A stretch of 64,000 bases of DNA from Bacteroidales bacterium. GTDB lineage: Bacteria; Bacteroidota; Bacteroidia; Bacteroidales; ML635J-15. Of this stretch, positions 11,485 through 20,278 are shown piece by piece. The position numbers were made by a program, and so were the translations under genes. Positions within the stretch are counted from its first letter, which is position 1, and each line of letters opens with the position of its first letter. The notes under the pieces were generated by a model. That model did not search any database and was not told the origin of the DNA. It worked only from the letters and a program-made list of their open reading frames with translations. The DNA is taken from assembly GCA_017617125.1 (NCBI GenBank), contig JAFZWY010000024.1, forward strand, positions 1 through 64,000. Direction: 5' to 3'.

Positions 11485-12939
11485 ATGAAAACAAAAGCAG
11501 TAGCGGATTTTGCCAGAAGAAACTTTTTCCTATTGGGTATGCTTATGCTGTCGGCCTGCTATTTGTTTTTCCCGAGCAACAACCCATCGTGCGATGCGAT
11601 TAATTATGCTGCTGATGTAAAGTATGCCACCGATTTATTCTGGCCACACCATTTAATCCATAATGCATTCCATTTTTGCGTGTATGAGTTTTGTGGCATA
11701 TTTTGTTCCGATGTTGATGCTATGGCATTGATGAATGTCGTTACTGCCTTGTTTGCAATTGCAACATTACTCGTGTCGTGGCGGATTTTGATTAGGTTGA
11801 CGGAAGAATCCACTGCGAAGGCGCTTGTATTACTATTGGGCGCATGTTTTGGCTTTATGCGTTATTCGGTGCAGTGTGAGACATACATAATCCCAATATT
11901 CTTTTCGGTTGCGGCTTCATACTTTTTCCTGCGGGCAGTACGTGATAATAGACTTTTGTTTGCATTCGCATCTGGTATAATGTCAGTGATGGCATGTCTT
12001 TTTCACCAGGTGCAGATTTTCTGGACGATAGGTTTGCTTTTAGGTTTACTATTCAGTAGGCACTATCGTGAATCAATTGTTTATGCTGTTACTCTGCTTG
12101 TTGTTCCGCTAATCTATTCGTTGGTGTTTGTTCTATATGGTGGCAACGAATGGTCGGTGTCGAATATTTTCCGGTATGCACTGTCATATTACTTTACCGA
12201 ATCGGCATCTTCGGGAATCGGGTGGAAAAATTTGCTAATTACGCCAATTAGTTTTGTCCGTTGTATCATTCAGGTGCATGGCAACTTCGTAATATTGTTA
12301 AGAATGATGCCTTGGCTATATGCGTTGTTCATTTTGATTCCGCTTATGGCTTATGTTGTTTATAGAATTATACGTCTTGGACAAAAAATGATAAATGATA
12401 GGTTGTTCGGATTTGTGCATCTCGGAATCTTTGTATTTCAATTTGCATTTGCATGTTTTTCCGACGGCAATACCGAATTCATGGTAATGTTGCCTTTCGC
12501 ATTCGCTTTTGGACTTGCATCGGTCTATTATATGCCTGCACGTAGTATGGCGATTCTTGCGGTTTCCCTTTTCGTATGGAATTTTTGTTGGTCGATTCTT
12601 CCCGAGAATATCTACTCTTACTACAACGAAAATGCTGTTGTAGAATATCTAAAATGTAATAACAATGTAAAATTTATTGCAGTGGATGAACATACAGTCG
12701 AAAATCTGTATTATTATCGTTATGGTGAATTAGCAGATGATCGTATTTTCGGACTTGGCGATGAAATTCCCAATAGTGAATACGTCACGGATGTCCCCGA
12801 GCGGCCATTGCCACTGAACCGAAACAGTATGCTTAACGATTTGTCGGCAGATTGTTTTGTTAATGCAAAACCAATAAAAAAAATTGAAGCGGACTTTGGT
12901 GATTATCATTTGTTTGATGTGCAATATTCTGCGAAATAA
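11485..12939 (+). CDS. Polytopic membrane protein, GT-C glycosyltransferase-like
   Basis: A 484-residue inner-membrane protein with about ten hydrophobic segments (first at 14-28, then from about 80 to 385) and a soluble C-terminal domain of about 90 residues. The overall plan, with an Asp in the first periplasmic loop (SCDAINYAADVKY) followed by a conserved-looking WPHHLIHN, resembles lipid-linked-sugar glycosyltransferases of the GT-C fold, but no specific family could be named. It stands alone after groEL. The next gene starts from its own promoter 35 nt downstream. A role in adding sugar to envelope molecules is an inference. Confidence 0.7.
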   Translation: MKTKAVADFARRNFFLLGMLMLSACYLFFPSNNPSCDAINYAADVKYATDLFWPHHLIHNAFHFCVYEFCGIFCSDVDAMALMNVVTALFAIATLLVSWRILIRLTEESTAKALVLLLGACFGFMRYSVQCETYIIPIFFSVAASYFFLRAVRDNRLLFAFASGIMSVMACLFHQVQIFWTIGLLLGLLFSRHYRESIVYAVTLLVVPLIYSLVFVLYGGNEWSVSNIFRYALSYYFTESASSGIGWKNLLITPISFVRCIIQVHGNFVILLRMMPWLYALFILIPLMAYVVYRIIRLGQKMINDRLFGFVHLGIFVFQFAFACFSDGNTEFMVMLPFAFAFGLASVYYMPARSMAILAVSLFVWNFCWSILPENIYSYYNENAVVEYLKCNNNVKFIAVDEHTVENLYYYRYGELADDRIFGLGDEIPNSEYVTDVPERPLPLNRNSMLNDLSADCFVNAKPIKKIEADFGDYHLFDVQYSAK

Positions 12940-12940
12940 T

Positions 12941-12948
12941 TATCTTTG
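12941..12948 (+). promoter_or_regulatory. Bacteroidota -7 box of the 12974 gene
   Basis: TATCTTTG matches TAnnTTTG and lies 25 nt before the chosen ATG, directly after the preceding stop codon. It supports the start at 12974 over the longer open frame. Confidence 0.55.
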
Positions 12949-12973
12949 TCGTGTTGTTAAATACATAAATATT

Positions 12974-13813
12974 ATGAAACTTAGAAATGTGTTTTTATTG
13001 TCGCTAGCAGTTTTGTTGCTTTGCGACGGATGTAGTAACAGAGAAGAGGATGTTGAAATAAAGTACATATCATACAATATCCGATATGGTACAGCAAACG
13101 ATGGCGACAATGCATGGGATATTCGCAAGCCCGCAACTAAGGAAATGATAGAGCGTGAGCAACCAGATGTGTTCGGTTTGCAGGAGGCTCTCATTGGGCA
13201 ACTTGAATATATCGATTCGATCTTTCCAGAATATAGCCGTGTTGGTGTTGGTCGCGACGATGGCAAGGAGGCCGGCGAATTTATGGCAGTTTACTATCGC
13301 AACGAATTTTTCGATTTGCTTGATAGTGGTAATTTCTGGTTGTCTGAGACTCCAGACAGTTGCTCTTTCGGTTGGGATGCTGCATGCAGACGAATTGTCA
13401 CCTGGGCTAAGCTTAAGGACAAGGAGTCCGGGAAGGTGTTTTATGCATTCAACACTCATCTCGACCATGTCGGTGAAGTTGCCCGCGAACAGTCGATATT
13501 GTTGATTGTCAAGAGAATTAACGAAATTGTAAAGGACGACAAAATGCCAGTGCTTCTCTCTGGCGACTTCAATTCGAATGTAAGTTCACCGATTTTCGAC
13601 CCGCTGAAGGCCGAAATGAAAGACAGCCGTGCCATATTGCCAGAGTCTGAATGGATTCCGACATACAACAGTTTTGGCAACGGAAACGACACCATGATTG
13701 ACTACATTTTTTACAAAAACGCTGAAGTTTTGGATTTCAAGACTTTAAATGGCGACTACGGCAAACCGTATATTTCAGACCATTATCCGGTGATGGCGAC
13801 GATGAAGATTTAA
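12974..13813 (+). CDS. Lipoprotein of the endonuclease/exonuclease/phosphatase family
   Basis: A 279-residue secreted metal-dependent phosphodiesterase or phosphatase. The start at 12974 gives a lipoprotein signal (MKLRNVFLLSLAVLLLCDGC, Cys20 the lipid site); the open frame upstream to 12884 overlaps the promoter. EEP motifs are in order: ISYNIRYGT (Asn), FGLQEA (catalytic Glu), AFNTHLDHVG, SGDFNS (Asp/Asn) and the final ISDHYPVMA (Asp-His pair). The substrate cannot be told; relatives cleave nucleic acids, sugar phosphates or lipids. Being at the cell surface suggests nutrient scavenging. Confidence 0.88.
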   Translation: MKLRNVFLLSLAVLLLCDGCSNREEDVEIKYISYNIRYGTANDGDNAWDIRKPATKEMIEREQPDVFGLQEALIGQLEYIDSIFPEYSRVGVGRDDGKEAGEFMAVYYRNEFFDLLDSGNFWLSETPDSCSFGWDAACRRIVTWAKLKDKESGKVFYAFNTHLDHVGEVAREQSILLIVKRINEIVKDDKMPVLLSGDFNSNVSSPIFDPLKAEMKDSRAILPESEWIPTYNSFGNGNDTMIDYIFYKNAEVLDFKTLNGDYGKPYISDHYPVMATMKI

Positions 13814-13867
13814 GGATTTGATGATTTGCTAGCGCGAGCTAAAGGTTGAAAATTTGAAAGATTTGAT

Positions 13868-13896
13868 TTGTAGAAGTCGTTGCTTGCAACTCTACA
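13868..13896. repeat. TTGTAG-family palindrome 1
   Basis: An imperfect inverted repeat with head TTGTAGA and tail TCTACA around GTTGC-TT-GCAAC. It lies between the convergent EEP and AraC genes (119-nt gap), next to low-complexity TTTCAACTTTCAAC runs. It may also serve as a bidirectional terminator. Confidence 0.6.
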
Positions 13897-13932
13897 GACT
13901 TTCAACTTTCAACTCTCAACTTTCAACTGATT

Positions 13933-14781
13933 TTACATGTTTCCTTTTCTATATTCGCTTGGCGAAATTCCCGTTGCCCGCTTGAAATAGCGGCTGAAGG
14001 TAGCAAGGTCGGGGAATCCTAATTGTTCTGATATTTCTTGCAACGACATTTTGTGTTCGGTACGGAGCAAAGTTTTCGATATATGTATAACATGCTGCTG
14101 TATCCAGTAGTTTGCGCTATGTCCTGTTTCTCGTTTTATGGATGTGCTAAAATATTTGGGGGACAGGCAGAACAGGTTGGCATAAAATTCCACATCGCGG
14201 TGTTCCTTATAGTGCTTGATGATGGCATTGTAGAGTTTGGAACTTATGTGTCCGCTTGTAGAAGCGTTCATGCCGTCGTTTTCTATGCGGAATGTGTCGA
14301 TTACCTGCAACAAAATGTGCAACTGCGGAAGAATAAAATCTTCAGGCAATGAGGAACTCAGACGGGAGACAATACTTAGCGCTCTGACAAGAGTCATCAC
14401 ATCGGTATACTGGCTTGGAGTGAGGGTGAAATGCGGATGCTGCTCGTAATGGAATCGGCTGTTGTTGATGTTTAGAATGGCAAGCCGTTCGTAAAGTCGT
14501 TCTGAAACGACAACAAGCGTAGCGAGGTAGTCGTCTGATGAACTGTGAGTGAGCAATGCGTGGTGCGGATACACTATGGCCAGGTTGTGGGCGCCAAAGT
14601 TTTCTATTTGACCTTCATATTCGGTGCTTACACTCCCCTGATGATTGATACCTATAGTATAGTGAGGCGATACATATGGTTTCCCATAAACAGGCATTCT
14701 TCTTACATTGTCGATTACAATCACGCCCTTGCGGTTGATTTCGTCGGTCATCCTTGTTATAAAATTCTCATTGCTTTCCAT
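13933..14781 (-). CDS. AraC-family transcriptional regulator
   Basis: A 282-residue regulator. The N-terminal 160 residues resemble a small cupin-like ligand-binding domain (PHYTIGINHQGSV, FGAHNLAIVYPHH). The C-terminal 100 residues are two helix-turn-helix motifs: VEFYANLFCLSPKYFSTSIKR and MSLQEISEQLGFPDLATFSRYFKRATGISPSEYRK, the AraC signature. The promoter is textbook (see 14810-14840). The effector is unknown. The gene is divergent from the seven-gene operon that starts at 14985, so that operon is a plausible target, though this is inference. Confidence 0.93.
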   Translation of the reverse strand: MESNENFITRMTDEINRKGVIVIDNVRRMPVYGKPYVSPHYTIGINHQGSVSTEYEGQIENFGAHNLAIVYPHHALLTHSSSDDYLATLVVVSERLYERLAILNINNSRFHYEQHPHFTLTPSQYTDVMTLVRALSIVSRLSSSLPEDFILPQLHILLQVIDTFRIENDGMNASTSGHISSKLYNAIIKHYKEHRDVEFYANLFCLSPKYFSTSIKRETGHSANYWIQQHVIHISKTLLRTEHKMSLQEISEQLGFPDLATFSRYFKRATGISPSEYRKGNM

Positions 14782-14809
14782 TATGTATTTGCTTCTCGTA
14801 TTTAGGCTA

Positions 14810-14840
14810 CAAATATATATAATAAATGTGCTTTTGCAAA
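14810..14840 (-). promoter_or_regulatory. Consensus Bacteroidota promoter of the AraC gene
   Basis: On the minus strand TTTG (14840-14837), exactly 19 nt, then TATATTTG (14817-14810), the full -33/-7 consensus. The ATG at 14781 is 28 nt further on. Confidence 0.8.
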
Positions 14841-14900
14841 AAAAAGAATTTTTGCTAAATTATAAAAACTTTTTGTCAATAAGTGTATTGTAATGATGTG

Positions 14901-14908
14901 TACTTTTG
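14901..14908 (+). promoter_or_regulatory. Candidate promoter of the seven-gene operon
   Basis: TACTTTTG matches the -7 box TAnnTTTG and lies 76 nt before the first gene at 14985. The -33 part is unclear (a TTTG is present but 25 nt away). The long AT-rich leader between the box and the ATG leaves room for control. Confidence 0.45.
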
Positions 14909-14984
14909 CTATCTTGAAATTTTGTACTCAAAATTTTGTTAGTGTTTTAGTAAGAAATTAAATGTTGTTTTTAAATAAATTATT

Positions 14985-15476
14985 ATGAATAAGCAAATTT
15001 TAATTGCAATGGTCTTTATGCTGGCTATGCTTGCAAGTATAAAAACAATTGCGCAGACTACAGACATTACTATTCATTACAGGGCAAATGTCAATTCTTC
15101 TCCTACATTGTTGCAGGATGTGAAGAAATTTTATTTCGAAGGCGAGAATGTTGTGTTCAAGCTTGGTGATGGCACAACAGAAACTCGCGCTATGTCGGAT
15201 GTTAAGAAAATGACCTTGGCATATAATGAGCCGGGGTTGCAGGATATTGAAGAATTGTCGGCAAACGAGGGGCTTTACCCGAATCCTGTTTCCGATATGT
15301 TGTACTTCAATTTCAATCTCGGTTCCGAGGTTACCATGCAGATTTTCTCGGCAACAGGTCAGCTTGTCAAGGAAGCGAACCTCTCGTCGGATGGCGCTGT
15401 TGACGTCAGCGACCTCGGAGAAGGCTTGTATATTGTAAAGATTGATGGAAAAACCTATAAATTTAGCAAATTATGA
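14985..15476 (+). CDS. Small secreted protein with type IX sorting domain
   Basis: A 163-residue exported protein: signal peptide (residues 1-24, ending TIAQ), a short domain of about 60 residues (YRANVNSSPTLLQDVKKFYF, FKLGDGTTETRAMSDVKKMTL), and a C-terminal type IX sorting domain starting at YPNPVSDMLYF (about residue 97) and ending GLYIVKIDGKTYKFSKL. Such domains direct a protein through the type IX system to the cell surface. It overlaps the next gene by 4 nt (ATGA). The middle part resembles the N-terminal region of the next protein, suggesting a shared partner. Confidence 0.85.
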   Translation: MNKQILIAMVFMLAMLASIKTIAQTTDITIHYRANVNSSPTLLQDVKKFYFEGENVVFKLGDGTTETRAMSDVKKMTLAYNEPGLQDIEELSANEGLYPNPVSDMLYFNFNLGSEVTMQIFSATGQLVKEANLSSDGAVDVSDLGEGLYIVKIDGKTYKFSKL

Positions 15477-18361
15477 AAAAGTTAATAGCAGTATTGGCAT
15501 TTGTCGTGGCTGTGCTTTCTTTGTCGGCGCAGAACAAGCTCCTTTACTATAGCAATGGAAATGTCATATATACAAAGACAATAGTGAATATCGACAGCGT
15601 AAGTTTCCTGCCTACAGGAACTTCGACTGCATACACAAATATTAGTAGCGAAACTCCGTTCAGCTTCCCTGTAATGGGAATCGACAGCATTGTGTTCTAT
15701 ATGCCTTCGCTCGACGGTGACGAACCTGGTCAGCAGGACGATGGCGACTGGATTTACATCAACTATACCAATGGCGGTGCTGTCGGTGTGGTAAATCCGT
15801 GGTCGAGCAGAGGAATAACTGTTACCTGCAATGGCGAGGATGTTGTTGTAAATGCCCTGTCGGGAACCGAAGACCGCACAATTGTGGTGGCTGGCACAAC
15901 CGCCGACGGCTCGCTTACCATAAGCAGCGACAACAAGTTCGACCTTCGTCTCAATGGTGCAAGCATAACCAATCCAACTGGCGCGGCTATAAATGTGCTC
16001 TCGGATGTTCGTGTAAAGCTTGTCCTTGAGGACGGTACAACCAATTCGCTTGCCGACGGTTCGACAAGTGAATTCAAGGCCGCTTTGCTTTGCGAAGGTT
16101 CAATAGAGGTGTATGGCAACGGTACGCTCAATGTGTCCGGCAACAAGCAGCACGGAATCAATAGCGATGCCCATATTAATGTATATACAGGTACAATTAA
16201 TGTTACATCAGCTGTAAAGGACGGTATTCACGCCAACAATTTCAGACTATACAACGGCAATGTCACGGTTAGCGGTTTCGGTGGTGATGGTATCGAAGCC
16301 GAATATGGTAGTGTCGAACACGCAAACCAGGGTACAATCAAATTGATGGGAGGTTCGCTCAATATGACGGTCGCTAATGCCGATTGCAAGGGCTTGAAGT
16401 GCGATACTCTGACAATACAGGGAGGAACTCATAATTTGACAGCTTCGGGTGCACAGACAAAGGCTGTAAAATCGACAATTGTATATATCGCAGGTGGTAA
16501 TACAACAATAACAGCATCTGGTGCTGCAGTTGTAACGGCTGGAGATCCATCGTATTGCACAGGCATCAAGGCAACAGACATGTATGTTACCAATGGTCAG
16601 CTTACAGTTACTTGCCCATCGTCTAACAATGGTGCAAGAGCTGTTTCTACCGACAATCTGTTTAGCATGACAGGAGGTTCAATAACTTTGTCGGTTGCTG
16701 GCAACGGCGGTTCATACACCAATACATCCAATGTAGCTGACACATATAGTGCAACCTGCATCAAGAGTGATGCTACCGTTGATATTTATGATGGTACAAT
16801 TGACATTACCTGCAGCGGAACCGACAGCAAGGGCATTTCGTGCGACAATGTTGTAAACCTTAACGGTGGTACATACACACTTCGTGCTACTGGTTCCGAC
16901 TCAAAGGCAGTAAAAGCCGACCAGACATTGAACATCGGCTACGGAACATATACTGTAACTTGTAGCGGCTCCGACAGCAAGGGATTCTCTTGCGACGGAA
17001 CAATCAATGTCAATGGTGGAGACATTACATTGACCATGTCTGGACAGGCAGCAAAAGGTTTCAAGTCGGATGTTGCCTTTGTTATGAGCAACGGAACTGT
17101 TACAGCTAATATCTCAGGCGCTACACTCGTTTCAGGAACCGACGCTTCGAACAGCGTTGCTGTTAAATCGAGTGGAACATTGACAGTAAACGGCGGAACA
17201 ATAAGCGCTACTTGCACATCGGCTTCTGGCGGAGCAAAGGGACTTTCGTCGGTCGGCAACATGGCAATAAATGGTGGCAATATCACCATAACCACTGCAG
17301 GTGCCGGTGCTACACTTTCGGGTTCGGGCACATCATGCACCGACGGTTACGCTCCTTGCTGCATAAAGAGCGAAGGAAACATTACAATACTTGCCGGTAT
17401 CATCAACTGCACAAGCACAGGAAAGGGCGGCAAGGGTATTGCTTGCGATGGAATTCTTACCATAGGCACATTAAATGCAGACAACAACCTTATCGACATT
17501 GATGTAACTACATCTGGCGCTCCTGTAAACGCATCAAGTAGCAGTGGAGGATTCCCTGGACAACCTGGTGGAGGATCTTCTTCCGATTACTGGAAAGGCT
17601 TACCTAAGGGTATTAAGGCTGTAGGCAACATTGTAATCAACAGCGGACATGTTTCATCGTACTGCGCACAGACAAGCGGTGACCCGACAGGTGAAGCAAT
17701 AGAAAGCAAAGACGGTATTTATATTCATGGCGGATTCGTAGAGGCAAATGCTTACGACGATGCTATCAACTGTGCTAACCATATTGAAGTAAACGGTGGT
17801 TATGTTTGGGCATACTCACGTGGAAACGACGGTATCGACTGCAACGGTTCTTATTCTCAATATAATGGCGGCGTAGTTATTGCAGCAGGAACAGAGGAAG
17901 CTATTGATGCTAACTCAGACGGAATGGGTGGCACACAAGGTCATCTTCAAATCAACGGATCTACCATTATTGCTTACCGTGCATCGAGTAGCGGTATGGG
18001 AGGAGGAGGCATGGCTCTTCTCGACAGCCCTACATACTCTAACGGACAGAAGTATTTGACACCTACATTCTCGGCAGGTTCTAAATACTGCATAAAGAAC
18101 AGTTCTGGAACTACAGTGCTTATCTACCAGCATCCGTCAAGCATCACTGGTAGCGGCTTTATGACCAACTCGGGCATCAGACCTCCGGGTGGTGGCGGAA
18201 GCAGCAGTGCTAGTTATATATTCACAAGCCCGAATGTAACTTCTGGAACCTACACCATGTACACCAACCCGACAATAAGCGGTACTGCAAACTGGCATGG
18301 AATATATGTTGGAGCAACTGCAACAACATCTGGTTCTGGAACATCTCTTAGCGCACAATAA
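15473..18361 (+). CDS. Large secreted beta-helix protein, Cthe_2159-type carbohydrate-binding
   Basis: A 962-residue exported protein. A signal peptide (1-20, ending LSLSAQ) is followed by a short N-terminal region and then, from about residue 90, long arrays of short beta-strand turns with Gly-Asn-Asp-rich corners (KDGIHANNFRLYNGNVTVSG, DSKGISCDNVVNLNGG, DSKGFSCDGTINVNGG, NDGIDCNGSYSQYNGG). This is the right-handed beta-helix pattern of the Cthe_2159 family, whose founder binds acidic polysaccharide and calcium. Several near-identical turns suggest internal duplication. There is no type IX sorting domain at the C-terminus, unlike the gene before it, so export beyond the outer membrane is unclear. 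It is the core of the operon. Confidence 0.85.
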   Translation: MKKLIAVLAFVVAVLSLSAQNKLLYYSNGNVIYTKTIVNIDSVSFLPTGTSTAYTNISSETPFSFPVMGIDSIVFYMPSLDGDEPGQQDDGDWIYINYTNGGAVGVVNPWSSRGITVTCNGEDVVVNALSGTEDRTIVVAGTTADGSLTISSDNKFDLRLNGASITNPTGAAINVLSDVRVKLVLEDGTTNSLADGSTSEFKAALLCEGSIEVYGNGTLNVSGNKQHGINSDAHINVYTGTINVTSAVKDGIHANNFRLYNGNVTVSGFGGDGIEAEYGSVEHANQGTIKLMGGSLNMTVANADCKGLKCDTLTIQGGTHNLTASGAQTKAVKSTIVYIAGGNTTITASGAAVVTAGDPSYCTGIKATDMYVTNGQLTVTCPSSNNGARAVSTDNLFSMTGGSITLSVAGNGGSYTNTSNVADTYSATCIKSDATVDIYDGTIDITCSGTDSKGISCDNVVNLNGGTYTLRATGSDSKAVKADQTLNIGYGTYTVTCSGSDSKGFSCDGTINVNGGDITLTMSGQAAKGFKSDVAFVMSNGTVTANISGATLVSGTDASNSVAVKSSGTLTVNGGTISATCTSASGGAKGLSSVGNMAINGGNITITTAGAGATLSGSGTSCTDGYAPCCIKSEGNITILAGIINCTSTGKGGKGIACDGILTIGTLNADNNLIDIDVTTSGAPVNASSSSGGFPGQPGGGSSSDYWKGLPKGIKAVGNIVINSGHVSSYCAQTSGDPTGEAIESKDGIYIHGGFVEANAYDDAINCANHIEVNGGYVWAYSRGNDGIDCNGSYSQYNGGVVIAAGTEEAIDANSDGMGGTQGHLQINGSTIIAYRASSSGMGGGGMALLDSPTYSNGQKYLTPTFSAGSKYCIKNSSGTTVLIYQHPSSITGSGFMTNSGIRPPGGGGSSSASYIFTSPNVTSGTYTMYTNPTISGTANWHGIYVGATATTSGSGTSLSAQ

Positions 18362-18370
18362 ATTTAATAT

Positions 18371-19081
18371 ATGAACAGAATTTTTTCAATATTACTCTCA
18401 GTTCTTCTCATTGTTGCACTCAACTCGTGCAACAATGGTGAAGGCGAGGGTGGCACGGGTGTCATCGAAGGCGATGTAATGCGCATTCTGCACCCCGACG
18501 ACAACTACAACCTCGAAACCGATACTGTTGTCGGTTCTAAGGTGGATGTTTTCATTGTATATGGCGACGACACTTTCTATGGCGACGATGTCGAAACCGA
18601 CGACAATGGACATTACCGTTTCAAGTACATGAATCCTGGCAAATATACGCTGTTTGCTTATTCAACCTTGCCGAGCGGTGAGAGAATTGCCGTTTCGCAG
18701 GAAGTGGAACTAAAAAAAGGTGCTACGGCAATAGTTCCCACCATATACATTCACGAAGGCAAGGCTTATGGCACTTCGATGATAAAAGGTCGTGTATATG
18801 CACGTTACTACCACAATAGCAACTATCGTGGCGAAGGCTGGGCTTACGACCATCGCGTGTTCATTAAGCGCGATACGGAATTGTATCATTTCGACGATGT
18901 GCGTGTAGGTATTGATGGATATTTCTATTTCCAGAAAATTACTCCCGGTGAGTATACAATTTTCACTTTTACCGAGAATTTGAACGAAATTCCAGATACA
19001 GTAACACGTAGCGTAAAAGTTGAGGAAGTTGGCACGATTTATGAAATTTCCGACACAATAAATATCATTTCAAACGTATAA
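18371..19081 (+). CDS. Lipoprotein with two carboxypeptidase-regulatory-like domains
   Basis: A 236-residue lipoprotein: signal and lipobox MNRIFSILLSVLLIVALNSC (Cys20). Two beta-sandwich modules follow: residues about 30-120 (VIEGDVMRIL..., DDNGHYRFKYMNPGKYTLFAY) and about 135-225 (MIKGRVYARYYHN..., IDGYFYFQKITPGEYTIFTF). The G-x-Y-x-F-x-x-x-x-PGxYT pattern is that of Ig-like carboxypeptidase regulatory domains often found in surface proteins. It lies 9 nt after the beta-helix gene and 3 nt before the next. Confidence 0.8.
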   Translation: MNRIFSILLSVLLIVALNSCNNGEGEGGTGVIEGDVMRILHPDDNYNLETDTVVGSKVDVFIVYGDDTFYGDDVETDDNGHYRFKYMNPGKYTLFAYSTLPSGERIAVSQEVELKKGATAIVPTIYIHEGKAYGTSMIKGRVYARYYHNSNYRGEGWAYDHRVFIKRDTELYHFDDVRVGIDGYFYFQKITPGEYTIFTFTENLNEIPDTVTRSVKVEEVGTIYEISDTINIISNV

Positions 19082-19084
19082 GAT

Positions 19085-19501
19085 ATGAAAAGGAGACTTT
19101 TAATAATAATCGCACTATTGTTGTCGGCATTTGTTGTTTGCGCTCAGACTACCGAGGAGAAACGCGAGAAGCGCAAAGGTCTTACCGTAAAGGAATGGAA
19201 CGAAAACCAGGCCACAAAAACACGCTTCCTCGACCATGTTACAAAGTACGATGCAAACGGTTTCAAGATTGAGGAAATCGAATATGCCAACTACGGACAG
19301 AAGTCGCGTGTGACTTTCGAATACAATACCGTGGGCAAATGCATCAAGGAAGTTGAATACGACAGCCGCAACAAGCCTGTGCGTATCCGCAAGTTTGAGT
19401 ATTATCCCGACGGAAGCAAGAAAAAACAATACAATTACTTCCCCAACGGCAAACTGGAAACCGTAAAGGAATTTGAGTACATTTTTGACAACAAGCAGTA
19501 A
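19085..19501 (+). CDS. Small secreted protein with MORN/YD-like repeats
   Basis: A 138-residue exported protein with signal peptide 1-20 (ending FVVCAQ). The remainder contains short repeats of the type DANGFKIEEIEYANYG, NTVGKCIKEVEYDSRNK, YPDGSKKKQYNYFPNGKLE that resemble antitoxin-like MORN or YD-repeat beta-hairpins. No enzyme motif is seen. It lies between the lipoprotein and the polyphosphate-polymerase-like gene with 3-nt gaps on both sides, so it belongs to the same transcript. Confidence 0.7.
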   Translation: MKRRLLIIIALLLSAFVVCAQTTEEKREKRKGLTVKEWNENQATKTRFLDHVTKYDANGFKIEEIEYANYGQKSRVTFEYNTVGKCIKEVEYDSRNKPVRIRKFEYYPDGSKKKQYNYFPNGKLETVKEFEYIFDNKQ

Positions 19502-19504
19502 ATA

Positions 19505-20278
19505 ATGTCGCAAATAGAAGATAAGTTGCAGTCATTCAACACTATCACCCTTGCCGAAATGGAAAAGGTGAAGTTGATGAACAGGGTCGATACCAAATTT
19601 TTGGTAACGACCGAGCAGCTTATTGAAATTCTCGACAGGCTTAGCGACAGATATTTCGTGCAGTTCAACGAAGGCAGGAGGATGGCCGATTACAATACCT
19701 TGTATTACGACACTCCCGACTGCAAAATGTACATTGCACATCACGACCGCAAACTCAATAGGCAGAAACTTCGCGCACGAATATATGTCGATAGCAATAT
19801 AGCTTTTTGTGAGGTAAAGACCAAAAACAACAAGGGACGTACTAAGAAAAAGCGCGTTTCCATCGATTGTTCCGAATTCGGCACTATGTTGCAAAAGGAC
19901 GATACGCGAAATTTTGTTTCGGAGCATTTAAGATACGATGTCGGTGAATTGTCGCCTGTACTCGAAAACAAGTTTACTCGAATAACTCTTGTAAATGTAG
20001 AAAAGACCGAGCGACTAACAATTGATATGAATGTTAATCTTATCAATCGTGTAACTGGCAAGTCGGCATGCATACCTAATCTGGTTATAGTTGAACTAAA
20101 GCAGGACGGACTTTGCCCGTCGTTTTTCCGCGACGTGCTTCTCGACTTGCGCATAAAGCAGAAACGAATCAGTAAGTACTGCCTTGGCACTGTGCTTACA
20201 AATCCGAATATAAAAAACAACCGCTTCAGGAGAAAGATGCGGTATATTGAAAAATTGTGTAATACTAAAATTTTATGA
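19505..20278 (+). CDS. VTC-domain protein, polyphosphate polymerase-like
   Basis: A 257-residue cytosolic protein with the VTC fold, a triphosphate-tunnel enzyme domain that in yeast Vtc4 makes polyphosphate from ATP. Residues that match the tunnel pattern are visible: Arg27/Lys31 (NRVDTKF), the RxR pair Arg90/Arg92 (KLRARIY), Glu103 and Lys105 (CEVKTK), Arg159 (FTRIT), Arg170 (ERLTID), Glu197/Lys199 (IVELKQ) and Lys224 (SKYCLGT). All charged positions expected of an active enzyme are present. It overlaps the DUF4956 gene by 4 nt (ATGA), the usual partner. Product and acceptor are unproven. Confidence 0.86.
   Translation: MSQIEDKLQSFNTITLAEMEKVKLMNRVDTKFLVTTEQLIEILDRLSDRYFVQFNEGRRMADYNTLYYDTPDCKMYIAHHDRKLNRQKLRARIYVDSNIAFCEVKTKNNKGRTKKKRVSIDCSEFGTMLQKDDTRNFVSEHLRYDVGELSPVLENKFTRITLVNVEKTERLTIDMNVNLINRVTGKSACIPNLVIVELKQDGLCPSFFRDVLLDLRIKQKRISKYCLGTVLTNPNIKNNRFRRKMRYIEKLCNTKIL

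Noticed and set aside
15473..18361. Type IX sorting domain at the end of the beta-helix protein
   Set aside because: The C-terminus (ending GTSLSAQ) lacks the PNP start and the GxYxxxV-type strand pattern.
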